Shown one piece after another: positions 47,281-58,800 of a stretch of 64,000 nucleotides of DNA. The notes beneath the pieces are model-generated. The model was given only the letters and a program-made list of their open reading frames with translations. It did no database searches and had not been told where the DNA came from. The DNA comes from Salinicola salarius. Lineage in GTDB: Bacteria; Pseudomonadota; Gammaproteobacteria; Pseudomonadales; Halomonadaceae. Position numbers and translations under genes: made by a program. The stretch is from NCBI RefSeq assembly GCF_002179555.1, contig NZ_NHOU01000002.1:186001-250000 (forward strand). Direction: 5' to 3'. How positions within the stretch are numbered: position 1 is the first letter of the stretch; every line of letters begins with the position of its first letter.

Positions 47281-47679
47281 ATGTTCAGCCTGACCGTCCG
47301 CGATCACATGATGATCGCTCACAGCTTCCACAGCGAAACCTTCGGCCCGGCACAGAAACTGCACGGCGCGACGTACGTGGTCGATGTCACCTTCAAGCGC
47401 CCCGAGCTGGATCATGACGATCTCGTCGTCGACATCGGCCTCGCCAGCGAGACCCTGAAGCGCATTCTCGGCGAGTTCACGCTGAACAATCTCGACGAGA
47501 TCGAGGAGTTCAAGGGCCGCAATACCACCACCGAATTCATGGCCCGGGTCGTTTTCGACCGCCTGTCCCACGCCATTCGAGAAGGCGCCCTGGGCGATGG
47601 CGGCCGCCACCTTACCGCCATGACCGTCACGCTCCATGAATCCCACATCGCCTGGGCAAGTTACGAAGGGGGCCTATGA
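47281..47679 (+). CDS. Divergent 6-pyruvoyl-tetrahydropterin synthase/QueD homologue (COG0720)
   Basis: 132 aa, family length. The fold is clear: AHSFHSETFGPAQKLHGATYVVDVTF corresponds to the zinc region, NTTTEFMARVVFDRL to the PTxEN motif, and VTLHESHIAWASYE to the pterin-anchoring glutamate (E120). Of the three zinc histidines, H14 and H28 are present, but the third (LHGHN in the family) is Ala30 here, and the catalytic Cys is missing. Chemistry is therefore likely altered. AAGGAG and a second AAGGA lie before ATG 47281. Overlaps the next gene by 4 nt. Confidence 0.85.
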   Translation: MFSLTVRDHMMIAHSFHSETFGPAQKLHGATYVVDVTFKRPELDHDDLVVDIGLASETLKRILGEFTLNNLDEIEEFKGRNTTTEFMARVVFDRLSHAIREGALGDGGRHLTAMTVTLHESHIAWASYEGGL

Positions 47680-48740
47680 GCGACTTCACGCTTATCGTTG
47701 CCGGCGACCCCGGCCAGCTGACCGGCGGCTACGTCTACGACGCACGAATCGTCGAAGCCCTGCGCGCCAGCGGCTGGAAGATCGATGTCGTCGGGCTCGA
47801 CGGGCGCTTCCCGGAGCCGGATGCCGTCGCCTCCCATGCCCTGGACAGTGCCTTGACCGCCCTGCCCGACGGCAGCCAGGCCGTGATCGACGGGCTCGCC
47901 ATGGGCGGCCTGCAGGCGATCGTCGAGCGTCACGCCTCGCGTCTGGCGATCACGGCACTGGTCCATCACCCGCTCGCCGACGAAACCGGTCTGGGGGCGC
48001 CCGAGCAGCAACGTTTTCGTATCAGCGAAACCCGCGCTCTGGCCGCCGTCGGCCACGTGATCGTCACCAGTGTCTACACCGCCCGCCGTCTGGCCGACTT
48101 CGCCGTACCGGCGGAGAAGATCGCCGTCATCGAACCCGGCGTCGAGCTCGGCCAGCTGGCGAGCGGCGACGGCAGCGGAACGCCTCGCCTGCTCTGCATC
48201 GCCACGATCACCCCGCGCAAGGGCCAGGATCTGCTGGTCGAGGCGCTGTCGGGCCTCACATCTCTGCCGTGGCAGTGCGATCTGATCGGCGCCCTCGATC
48301 GAGCCGACGCCTACGTCGACGAGGTGCGCAAGGCCATCGATGCACATCAGTTGAACGAGCGCATTCGGCTGCTGGGCTCCCAACCCACCGATCGTCTGAC
48401 AGAGCATTATCGGCAGGCCGACCTGTTCGTGCTGCCGTCACACTATGAAGGCTACGGCATGGTGATTACCGAAGCCCTCGCCCATGGTCTTCCCGTCGTT
48501 ACCACCACGGGCGGCGCCCTCGCCCACACGCTGCCGGACGCAGCCGGTATCAAGGTCCCGCCGGGAGACGTGACCGCACTTCGCGACGCGCTGAAACGCA
48601 TGCTTGAAGAGCCGGAAACCTATCGGCGCTATCAGACAGGTGCGCGGGAGATTCGCGACACGCTCGGCGACTGGAACCGTGCCGCCGAGGCCTTCGGTCA
48701 GGCGTTGAAACGCACCAGGGCCGCGGAGGCGACGCACTGA
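47676..48740 (+). CDS. Glycosyltransferase family 4 protein
   Basis: 354-aa GT-B fold enzyme. N-terminal acceptor domain with GDPGQLTGGYVYDARIVEAL; C-terminal donor domain with LLCIATITPRKGQDLLVEAL, the segment ERIRLLGSQPTDRLTEHY, and the retaining-GT4 EX7E motif in SHYEGYGMVITEALAHGLPVV (E near 260 and 268). It transfers a sugar from a nucleotide sugar; acceptor unknown. ATGA overlap at its start, TGATG overlap with the methyltransferase. Confidence 0.93.
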   Translation: MSDFTLIVAGDPGQLTGGYVYDARIVEALRASGWKIDVVGLDGRFPEPDAVASHALDSALTALPDGSQAVIDGLAMGGLQAIVERHASRLAITALVHHPLADETGLGAPEQQRFRISETRALAAVGHVIVTSVYTARRLADFAVPAEKIAVIEPGVELGQLASGDGSGTPRLLCIATITPRKGQDLLVEALSGLTSLPWQCDLIGALDRADAYVDEVRKAIDAHQLNERIRLLGSQPTDRLTEHYRQADLFVLPSHYEGYGMVITEALAHGLPVVTTTGGALAHTLPDAAGIKVPPGDVTALRDALKRMLEEPETYRRYQTGAREIRDTLGDWNRAAEAFGQALKRTRAAEATH

Positions 48741-49696
48741 TGTCGAAGCCGTCCACGCCCGCCGCCGACGCCCTGTTCAGCGATGCCTTGTTCAGCGATC
48801 AATGGCTGACACTGCGCGAGCCCGCCGATCATCTGGCGCGCGACGCCCAGCTCGCCCACGCCGCGGATCGCTGGCTGACGCAGCGCGCCACCCCGGCCCG
48901 ACCGCTCGAGGCCCGACCGCTCGAGGCTCGGCCATTCGAGACGCGGCGCACGCTGGTCGATCTGGGGTGCGGCAGCGGTTCGAATCCGCGCTACCTGGCG
49001 CCAAGACTTCACGGCGCCCAGCACTGGCGTCTGATCGATCACGATGCAGCACTGCTGGCCCAGGCCCGACTGCGCTGCGAGCCGTTGACCAGCGCCGACG
49101 GCCAGCCGATTCACCTGGAGACCCGCAATCTGAGCCTCGCCGATGCCTGGAAGCACGGCCTGCAGGGTGCGGACCTGGTTACCGCCTCGGCGCTGTTCGA
49201 CCTGCTGACAGCCGCCGATATCGAAGCGCTGGCCGATGCCTGCCGGGCCAACGATTGCGCCGTACTGTTCGCGCTCAGCGTCGACGGCCAGATCCGCTTT
49301 CACGACCCCAGCGGCACCCCGCTGTCCAGCGACGACGACCGATTCATGCTGGCGGCACTGCAGGCGCATCAGCAGCGCGACAAGGGCGGCGGTCCCGCCA
49401 TGGGCACTCAGGCGCCGCGCCATCTCCGCGAGAGCTTCCATCGTCGTGGCTACCACATCCGCGAGGCCACGACGCCCTGGCGTCTCGGGTCGGAATCGCT
49501 GGCCCTCGCCGAGGCCCTGCTGGCCGGCTGGCGCACCGCCCTCCACGAGCAACTGCCGCAGCAGCGCAGCCGCGTCGACCGCTGGCACGCCCAGCGGCTG
49601 GAGGGGCTGATGCGTGAAAAACTGACGGTGACGGTCGGGCATCGGGACCTGTTCGCCACACCCATCGCGAACGCCGTCCCGGGAGCGCCAGAGTGA
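48740..49696 (+). CDS. Class I SAM-dependent methyltransferase
   Basis: 318 aa. Motif I VDLGCGSGSNPRYLAPRL (73-90) with the acidic LIDHD downstream. The pre-motif linker holds three copies of a pentapeptide (RPLEA, RPLEA, RPFET; 54-68) encoded by a 15-bp DNA repeat. The substrate is unknown; context suggests a pterin- or glycolipid-like molecule. ATG overlaps the glycosyltransferase stop by 1 nt. Confidence 0.88.
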   Translation: MSKPSTPAADALFSDALFSDQWLTLREPADHLARDAQLAHAADRWLTQRATPARPLEARPLEARPFETRRTLVDLGCGSGSNPRYLAPRLHGAQHWRLIDHDAALLAQARLRCEPLTSADGQPIHLETRNLSLADAWKHGLQGADLVTASALFDLLTAADIEALADACRANDCAVLFALSVDGQIRFHDPSGTPLSSDDDRFMLAALQAHQQRDKGGGPAMGTQAPRHLRESFHRRGYHIREATTPWRLGSESLALAEALLAGWRTALHEQLPQQRSRVDRWHAQRLEGLMREKLTVTVGHRDLFATPIANAVPGAPE

Positions 49697-50700
49697 ACCG
49701 TTGGTTATCGCCTGCGCTGCGCCTGGCCGTGACGCTGGCGCTGCTGGGGATGCTCGCCTGGCAACTGGATATCGACCGGTTGCTGGCGCGACTCGGTGAC
49801 CTGTCGCCGGGCTGGGTTCTGCTGGCCGTGCTGATCGGCCTTCCCCAGGTCGTGCTGTCGGCCTGGCGCTGGCGCATGACGGCTCACCAGGTCGGGATCG
49901 CGCTGCCGTGGCCGACCGCCATCCGCGAATACTATCTGGCAACTTTTCTCAATCAGGTCTTGCCGGGCGGGGTGATGGGCGACGCGGCGCGTGCCTGGCG
50001 TCACGGCAGCGCCCGTGAACGGCCGGGAGCCCACGCCAGTACGCCATCCGGGGCAGCAATCCGTGCCGTCATCATCGAACGTGCCTCCGGACAGCTCGCG
50101 CTGCTGCTGGTCGCGGTCGCCGCCATTCTGCTCTCGCCGGCGCTGCGCGTCGGCATCGCCGGACTGTGGACAGCGCACCGGGAAGCAGGGTCGTGGATCA
50201 TGCTGGCGATTCTGCTGCTGTGCGCCATCGCCACCCAATGGCTGCGCCATCGGCCCTGGGCCCCCTTGGCAAGCTTCGGCCGGGATGCCAGGCGGGCGCT
50301 GCTGGCGCTCTCCGTCTGGCCGGCACAGTTGATCGGCTCGCTGCTGATCGTCGCCACCTACGTGGCGGTATTTCTCTGCGCCGCCCAGGCGCTGGGACTG
50401 CCGCGATCGGTGCCGGAACTGCTGCCGTTGATCCCGCCACTACTGATGGCGATGGCGATTCCGCTGACCGTCGCCGGCTGGGGGTTGCGGGAAGGCGCCG
50501 CCGCCGTGATCTGGCCATTGGCCGGCCTGCCGGCACAGGAAGGCGTGGCACTGTCGGTGACCTACGGCCTGCTGATTCTCGCCGCCAGCCTGCCAGGCCT
50601 GGCGGTGCTACTGTGGGGTCGCCGGTCGAACCGGCAGGCCACGCGGCTGGTTCGAACGCCCGCGCGGGGCGAGTCCGCTCCGGGAGGGCACCCCGGATGA
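49693..50700 (+). CDS. UPF0104 (lysylphosphatidylglycerol synthase TM-like, flippase-like) membrane protein
   Basis: 335 aa, about 8 helices. LDIDRLLARLGDLSPGWVLLAVLIGLPQVVLSAWRWR and the conserved YYLATFLNQVLPGGVMGDAARAWRH define the MprF-like membrane domain. No aminoacyl-transferase domain is attached, so the protein resembles the flippase half only. Start is GTG at 49693, inside the methyltransferase stop overlap. Fits export or flipping of a lipid-linked product. Confidence 0.9.
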   Translation: MNRWLSPALRLAVTLALLGMLAWQLDIDRLLARLGDLSPGWVLLAVLIGLPQVVLSAWRWRMTAHQVGIALPWPTAIREYYLATFLNQVLPGGVMGDAARAWRHGSARERPGAHASTPSGAAIRAVIIERASGQLALLLVAVAAILLSPALRVGIAGLWTAHREAGSWIMLAILLLCAIATQWLRHRPWAPLASFGRDARRALLALSVWPAQLIGSLLIVATYVAVFLCAAQALGLPRSVPELLPLIPPLLMAMAIPLTVAGWGLREGAAAVIWPLAGLPAQEGVALSVTYGLLILAASLPGLAVLLWGRRSNRQATRLVRTPARGESAPGGHPG

Positions 50701-50708
50701 CATCTCGA

Positions 50709-51608
50709 TCACGTCACGCCGCGATCACGCAGATCCAGATCGAACAACATGTCCTGGCCCAGGCAGAAGTGCCGGCAAGCCGGCCGCAGCGCCCCGTCCA
50801 GCGTCTCGATTTCCGGCAGCGTCAGCGCCGGACGGCCGGAGCCGATCAGCATGGGCGCGACCACGCTGTGCATTCGGTCGAGGCAGTCCGCTTCGAGAAA
50901 GCGCGAGATCGTCAGCCCGCCGCCCTCGATCAGGATCCGGCGATGGCCATGTTCGGCCAGCAGCGAGATGACCTGCACGGGATCGATACCCGCCGACCCC
51001 GGCGTCACCGACTTGACGCTGACATGATCGGCGCCACCGTGACCGGCAACGCCTTCGCCGACGAGATGCCAGGTCGGCGCCGCCGGCCGCCGAAACACGC
51101 CGCGCTCGGCAGGGACCCGGCCTCGCGGGTCGAGCACCACGCGCAGCGGGTTGTCGCCCTCGACATGGCGCACGGTCAGTTGCGGGTCGTCGGCATCCAC
51201 CGTGCCGGCGCCTACCACCACGGCGTCGACCAGCGCCCGCATCCGGTGGAGATGAACCAGGCTCTGCGCACCGGTGACGTAGTGGGAAGCCCCGCTTACC
51301 GTCGCGATTCGGCCGTCGAGGCTCTGGCCGATCTGCGCGATGACACGCGGGCCACGAGTGATGTCCGCCATGCACCACGGCAGCCAGATCGACAGCAGTT
51401 GCGCGGCCTCCTCGTCGACCTCGTGGGTACAGCGCCAATCGCCCCGGGCATCGATATCGAGCCGGTAGCGCCCATCGATGATAGCTCCCTCGAAGACGCC
51501 GTCACGGTTCAGATCCGCCGCATGACGAATCCAATTCCAGGCCTGCGGAGTATGTACAGGAGGAGCAGGAGGAGTACGAGAAGAGGAAGTACGAGAAGAA
51601 AAAGTCAT
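50709..51608 (-). CDS. RibD-type pyrimidine reductase domain protein without deaminase
   Basis: 299 aa. From about residue 85 it is a RibD C-terminal reductase (PF01872-type): VIAQIGQSLDGRIATVSGASHYVTG, DAVVVGAGTVDADDPQLTVR, NPLRVVLDPRGRVP, RRILIEGGGLTISRFLEADCLD. The zinc deaminase domain of RibD (HAE, PCxxxC) is absent; the first 85 residues are unrecognised and include a Ser/Arg/Pro repeat. NADPH reduction of a ribosylamino-pyrimidine is expected. I chose ATG 51608 because AAGGA lies 6 bases upstream of it but touches the ATG at 51614. Confidence 0.88.
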   Translation of the reverse strand: MTFSSRTSSSRTPPAPPVHTPQAWNWIRHAADLNRDGVFEGAIIDGRYRLDIDARGDWRCTHEVDEEAAQLLSIWLPWCMADITRGPRVIAQIGQSLDGRIATVSGASHYVTGAQSLVHLHRMRALVDAVVVGAGTVDADDPQLTVRHVEGDNPLRVVLDPRGRVPAERGVFRRPAAPTWHLVGEGVAGHGGADHVSVKSVTPGSAGIDPVQVISLLAEHGHRRILIEGGGLTISRFLEADCLDRMHSVVAPMLIGSGRPALTLPEIETLDGALRPACRHFCLGQDMLFDLDLRDRGVT

Positions 51609-51710
51609 GGTCATTCCTTGGCCAGACGGCACCACAGCGTAGCAAAGATCGCCCCTCGGGCGGAGGCGGCTCGATGAGGAATGCCAAGGCCGCCAACGAC
51701 ACGCACCTTC

Positions 51711-51764
51711 GATCATGGATGACGATCACGGCTCTCGATCATGCAGAGACGGATCATGGATGAC
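51711..51764. repeat. 13-15-bp tandem repeat before the GTP cyclohydrolase II gene
   Basis: GATCATGGATGAC, GATCACGGCTCTC, GATCATGCAGAGACG, GATCATGGATGAC; the first and last units are identical. It lies in the divergent gap between the RibD-like and GTP cyclohydrolase II genes, directly upstream of the latter's AAGGAG. Confidence 0.82.
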
Positions 51765-51781
51765 AGGATAAGGAGACGAGC

Positions 51782-52921
51782 ATGCGACAGGTAGAACGCG
51801 CGATTTTCGATCTGCGACGTGGCCTTCCGGTTCTCGTACGCGCCAGCCATGGCGACGTGATGGTTCACCCGCTCGAGGGCTGCGACGACGAAGCCCTGGC
51901 AGCCCTGCACGCCTTCAGCGGCAATCAGCCCGCGCTGGCACTGACCCGGCACCGCCTCTCGCGGCTGGGCATCGACTTCGAGCCCAGGGTCGGGCTGGTA
52001 CCGATCGACCCCGCCGACCGGGCGAACGAGGTCATTGCCTGGGCCAGTGCGGAGGAGCAGCGCTTCTCGCTGGAGAACCGGCCGCTGACCGCCAACGACG
52101 GCAGCGTGGCGGCGCTGGACCTGATGCGCATCGGCCTGCTCATCCCCGCCGCGATCGTCGCCAGCGTCAGCGATGGCAAGCGCGCCCAGGTGGAAGCCCT
52201 CGTCGCCGAAGGCACCGTGCTGGCCGTCGCTGCCGAGCAGATCGCTGCCTATTCGGAAACGCGATCGCATTTCCTCAAGCGCACCAGCGACGCGGAAATC
52301 CCGCTGTCCCACGCCGAACGCGCCAGATTCGTGATGTTCCGCGAGGCCGACGGCATGCGCGAACACATCGCCATCATCATCGGCAAACCCGAGGAGTGGA
52401 ACGACGCCGTGCCGGTACGGTTGCACTCCGCCTGCCTGACCGGCGATCTCTTCGGCAGCCTGCGCTGCGACTGCGGCGAACAGCTCCGCGAGAGCGTGCG
52501 CACCATCGACGAACGCGGCGGCGGCGTGCTGCTCTATCTCGCCCAGGAAGGGCGCGGCATCGGCCTGGCCAACAAGTTGCGCGCCTATACGCTGCAGGAC
52601 GGCGGGCTGGATACGGTGGACGCCGACCAGGTGCTCGGATTCGGCGAGGACGAGCGTACCTACGGCGTGGCGCTGGAGATGCTGGAACAGCTCGACATCA
52701 CCCGCATCGAGCTGTTGACCAACAATCCGGAGAAGATCGCCGCCATGGACCAGGGCGGCGTCGAGGTCGTCAACCGCCGCGGTGTCTACGGCAAGCTGAC
52801 CAAGCAGAACCGGCGCTACCTGGACGCCAAGGCCAAGCGCGCCGGCCACTGGCTGGAAGAGGTGCTCAACGAGGGCGAAAGCGGGCCGGTGACGCCGCTC
52901 AAGCGCCCCATGGCCCGCTGA
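51782..52921 (+). CDS. GTP cyclohydrolase II with an extra N-terminal domain
   Basis: 379 aa. The C-terminal half (about 190-360) is a complete RibA: zinc Cys in VRLHSACLTGDLFGSLRCDCGEQL (about 218, 229, 231), catalytic YLAQEGRGIGLANKLRAY and LLTNNPEKI. It opens GTP to 2,5-diamino-6-ribosylamino-pyrimidinone phosphate, formate and pyrophosphate. The first 190 residues (RAIFDLRRGLPVLVRAS...) are not a DHBP synthase: its acidic motif is missing. Long RibA forms of this type occur in proteobacteria next to the same neighbours. AAGGAG lies six bases before the ATG. Probably a second, pathway-specific RibA. Confidence 0.93.
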   Translation: MRQVERAIFDLRRGLPVLVRASHGDVMVHPLEGCDDEALAALHAFSGNQPALALTRHRLSRLGIDFEPRVGLVPIDPADRANEVIAWASAEEQRFSLENRPLTANDGSVAALDLMRIGLLIPAAIVASVSDGKRAQVEALVAEGTVLAVAAEQIAAYSETRSHFLKRTSDAEIPLSHAERARFVMFREADGMREHIAIIIGKPEEWNDAVPVRLHSACLTGDLFGSLRCDCGEQLRESVRTIDERGGGVLLYLAQEGRGIGLANKLRAYTLQDGGLDTVDADQVLGFGEDERTYGVALEMLEQLDITRIELLTNNPEKIAAMDQGGVEVVNRRGVYGKLTKQNRRYLDAKAKRAGHWLEEVLNEGESGPVTPLKRPMAR

Positions 52922-52964
52922 CAGGCGCCTCGGACGAAGACCGACGTCCGGGCGACGCCGATCT

Positions 52965-53770
52965 TCAGGCATCGCCCGGATCCCGACCGCGCAGCGTGGC
53001 CAGGTCGAAGCGCCCCGCTTCCTCGATCACCCCCGCCAGGCGGGCGCCGAAATGCTCGACCAGTCGCTGCCCGATGTCGGCATCGGCCAGCGTCGCGTTG
53101 CCGGTGACACCGCTCGGGTGCAGATCCTGGGCCATCCAGGCGTAGCCGGCATCGCCTTCAGGGCCTAGCGTGGAGCCGGCCTGCTCGCGAAGACGGCCTT
53201 CGGAGACGGCATCCGCCAGATGATCGAGACGAACCTTGTGGGGCGCGAGGTGCAGCATCATCGACGTTTCCAGCGCGCCACCGTGCAAGCCATGACGCAG
53301 CTCCTCGGCGGGCAGCGCCTGCTCCGGGGGCGCGAAGCGAAAGTAGTTGGCCTTGACCACCAGCATGCCATGGGCGGCGCGCAGCTTGAGTGCCGCCAGA
53401 TCGATGACCGCCTTGTTGCCGCCGTGGCTGTTGAACAGCACCAGACGCTGGATGCCGGCCCGATGCACCGCCTCGCCCAGCGCCTCGATCACAGCCATCG
53501 CCGTCTCCGGCATCAGGCTCAGCGTTCCCGCGAAATCGGTATGCTCCAGACTCGAACCCAGCGCCAGCGGTGGCAGCGCGATCACGCCCCGGGTCGGCTC
53601 GAGCTGCCCCGCTGCTGCCGCGAGCAGCCCCAGCCCGATATCTAGATCGGTCGAGAGCGGCAGATGCGCGCCGTGCTGCTCGATCGCCGCCAGCGGCAAC
53701 ACCGCCACCGTCGTCTCGTCGACCAGTCCGGCAAGCTCGGTGCTGGTCAGATTCTGCCACTGATGAAGAC

Positions 53771-53774
<4 letters not shown>
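52965..53774 (-). CDS. Creatininase/ArfB-like amidohydrolase
   Basis: 269 aa, usual length. Metal ligands E32, H34 or H37 and D43 in IEQHGAHLPLSTDLDIG, FNSHGGN near 114-119, and GGALETSMMLHL with the catalytic Glu. The family contains creatinine amidohydrolase, the archaeal formamide hydrolase ArfB (which acts on the product of an unusual GTP cyclohydrolase) and MftE. The adjacent GTP cyclohydrolase II and RibD-type genes make a pyrimidine/pterin amide or formamide substrate plausible. Its ATG overlaps the recD stop (ATGA), so it is also the last gene of the recCBD operon. Confidence 0.88.
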
Positions 53775-55845
<2,071 letters not shown>

Positions 55846-55849
<4 letters not shown>

Positions 55850-58800
55850 GAATGAGTCTCCCTGGACTGACGCAACAAGGCTCTCGCCGGCTCGGCGTCC
55901 CCTTCGAGCCAGGCATCCAGCGCCTCGATCAGCGCCCGGTCGGGGCGGCGATGGAACACCCCGGGGGCGACTTCGGACACCTCTTTGGGCGCATCTTCGG
56001 GTGCATCTTCGGGCGCGTCTTCGGGCGCCATGGAGAGCGGCGCCATGGAAAGCGACGGCTCGGCAAGCCCCCGAAGAAAGACATAGCAGGCACCGCCCAC
56101 ATGCCGGTCGTAGTCATAGTCCTCCAGCCGCGACTTGAGCAGGCGATGCAGCGCCAGCACGTAGAGCACGTACTGCAGGTCATAACGGTGATCCACCATC
56201 GCCGCGGCCAGCCGCTCGCCCTGATAATCCGCCGGATCGTCGCCCAGATGGTTGGACTTCCAGTCGAGCACGTACCAGCGCCCGCCCGCTTCGAAGGTCA
56301 GGTCGATATACCCCTTGAGCATGCCGTTGAGCTTGCGCGGCGCCAGCCGGGGCCGCAGTCCGGGCAACGGTTCGAGCCGGGTGACGAGCCGGTCCAGCGG
56401 TTCGCTCCACGCGTCCGAGGCCGGCAGCCAGAACTCCAGCTCGGTACGCCACGCCTCGAGCCGGTCGAGACGCACCGGGTGACCATCGACATGCATCAGC
56501 GGCAGCCGCAGCCGTTCGAGCAGCCAGGCGTGCAGCAGCGACGCCCAATCGGCGTCGAAGCCGCTCATCGCCAGGCGCCGTTCGATATCGCGGCGCAACG
56601 CCACGGCGTAGGCCGGGTCTTCCAGGCGATCGAAATCGAGCCTTTCCAGCAAGCCGTGCAGGAAGGTGCCCGGCCGCGGGCCTCGCGGGAAGTCGAGCAG
56701 CGAACGGATGCTGGGCCGCGGTACTGGATCGCGCTCGCGGCTGACCTCGATGTCCAGCGTCGCCGGCAAATCCTCGCTGGCTGCCGCCGCATCCTCTCCG
56801 CCGCCTTCGCCGTTCGTGTCGCGGTGCCACGCCTCCTCTCCCCGGTCGGTATCGCCCAGGGCCCGGCGCGCGTCGGCAATCAGCGAGGTATAGGAGGCGA
56901 TCCACCAGTCGTCATCGATCTGCCCCCGAAAGACGCGTGCCGGCTTGGTCTGCGGTGCGAACGCATCGATTCGCAGCCGGTGAACCGGCGCCTCGGGCGG
57001 GGGCTCGATCGCCAGCCACCCGGCTTGCTGGCCTTCTTTCAACCGTCCCAGCAGCGCCGCGCCGTCGTCTTCCTTGTCGCTGCCCAGCAGCCGCCCCAGC
57101 GCCGTCTCGTGCAGGCAGCCGCTCTTGCCACGACCGCGGCCGACATGCGCCACGCCCAATCGGCAGGCGTAGGCGGCGCGGGTCAGGGCGACATAGAGCA
57201 GCCTTACATCCTCGTCGAGACGGGCCAGATCGGCCTCGCGCTGCTGGGCGTCGTCCGGCGACGCCACCATCACGCTGCCTTCGCCCTCCGGCGACTTCAA
57301 CGCCAGCAGCCCGGTCTGGCGGTCCGGCTCCGCCGGGCGGTGCGAGCAGATGAACGGCAGCAGCACGATGGGATATTCGAGTCCCTTGGACTTGTGCACC
57401 GTGATCACCCGGACCAGATCCTCGTCACTCTCCAGACGCTGGCTGAGCGCCTGGCTGTCCAGCGTCTCGACGCCTTCCTGCAACGCGCGATGCCACCAGC
57501 GCAGCAGCGCCTGCTCACCGTCGAGCCGCTGCTGGGCGTTCTGCGCCAGTTCGCCGAGATGCAGCAGATCGGTCAGCGCCCGCTCGCCGTCGGTACGCTG
57601 GGCAAGCCGCTCGGCGATACGGAAGTCCCGCATGACGGTGCGTAGCATGGGCAGCACGCCGCGCCGCTGCCACTGGCGGTGGTAGTCGCTGAAGCGCTCG
57701 ACCTCGCGCTCCCACGCCAGTTCGTCGGCCAGCAGCGGCTCCAGCGCCCGGGGCGAGTCGTTGAGGAGCTTGGTCGCCAGCGCCGCCTTGAGCCTGGCGT
57801 CCTGACGCGGCTGGGCCACGGCTTCGAACAGCTGCAGCAGCTCGAACGCCTGGGGCGTATCGAACACGCTCGAGCGCTCGCTCAGGTAGACGCTGCGGAT
57901 ACCGCCTTCGGCGAGCGCCGCGCGAACCTTGAGCGCCTCGCCGCCATGGCGGACCAGAATGGCAATGTCGGCGGGCTGCACCGGGCGCTCGCCCTTCGCC
58001 CCCTCGAACCGCCATGCGCCTTCCAGCAGCCGCTGCACCTCCGCCCGCGTCGCCGCCGCCATCACGTTCTGGTATTCACCGCGGGAATGGCGCTCGGTAT
58101 CCGGCCACCAGACGCCCAGCGCCGCTACCGGCTGGCCGCCCCGGTCGACCAGCCGCGTCGACTTGGGGTTCGACTCGACGGCGACGAACGGAATCTCGTC
58201 GCTGCCGAAGGGTTGCGGATGACCCCGGAACAGCGCATTGGTGGCCTCGACCATGGCCTGGGTCGAGCGGAAATTGCGCATCAGCGTGAAGCGACTCGGC
58301 GTCGCCCGGCGCGCGCGCAGGTAGGTATGGATATCGGCCCCGCGAAAGGCGTAGATCGCCTGCTTGGGGTCGCCGATCATTAAAAGCGCTGTCGTGGCCG
58401 GATCGCTCTCCGGCGCACGGTAGATGTTCGAGAAGATCCGATACTGGACCGGATCGGTATCCTGAAATTCGTCGATCAGCGCCACCGGCAGCTCGTGGCG
58501 GATGCGCGCCGCCAGCCGCAGCGCCGCGCTGTCGTCGGCTCTCGTTTCGCTCTCTGTAGCCACTATGCCCGCTGGCCCGTCCGATGACGGGGCCGGCCGT
58601 GCCAGGGCGGCATCGAGATCATTGAGCAGGTCCGAGAACTCCCACAGCCCCTGGCGGCGCTTGTCGGCAGCGAAGCTCACCGCGATGCGGTCGCGGGCGT
58701 GGGCCAGCACCTGTCGGGCGACCGCGTCGAAGGGCCGGCCGTGGGCGGCGAGGCGATCGAGATGGGCAAAGAACGGGTGCGTTGGCGCTGTCAGCCCTTT

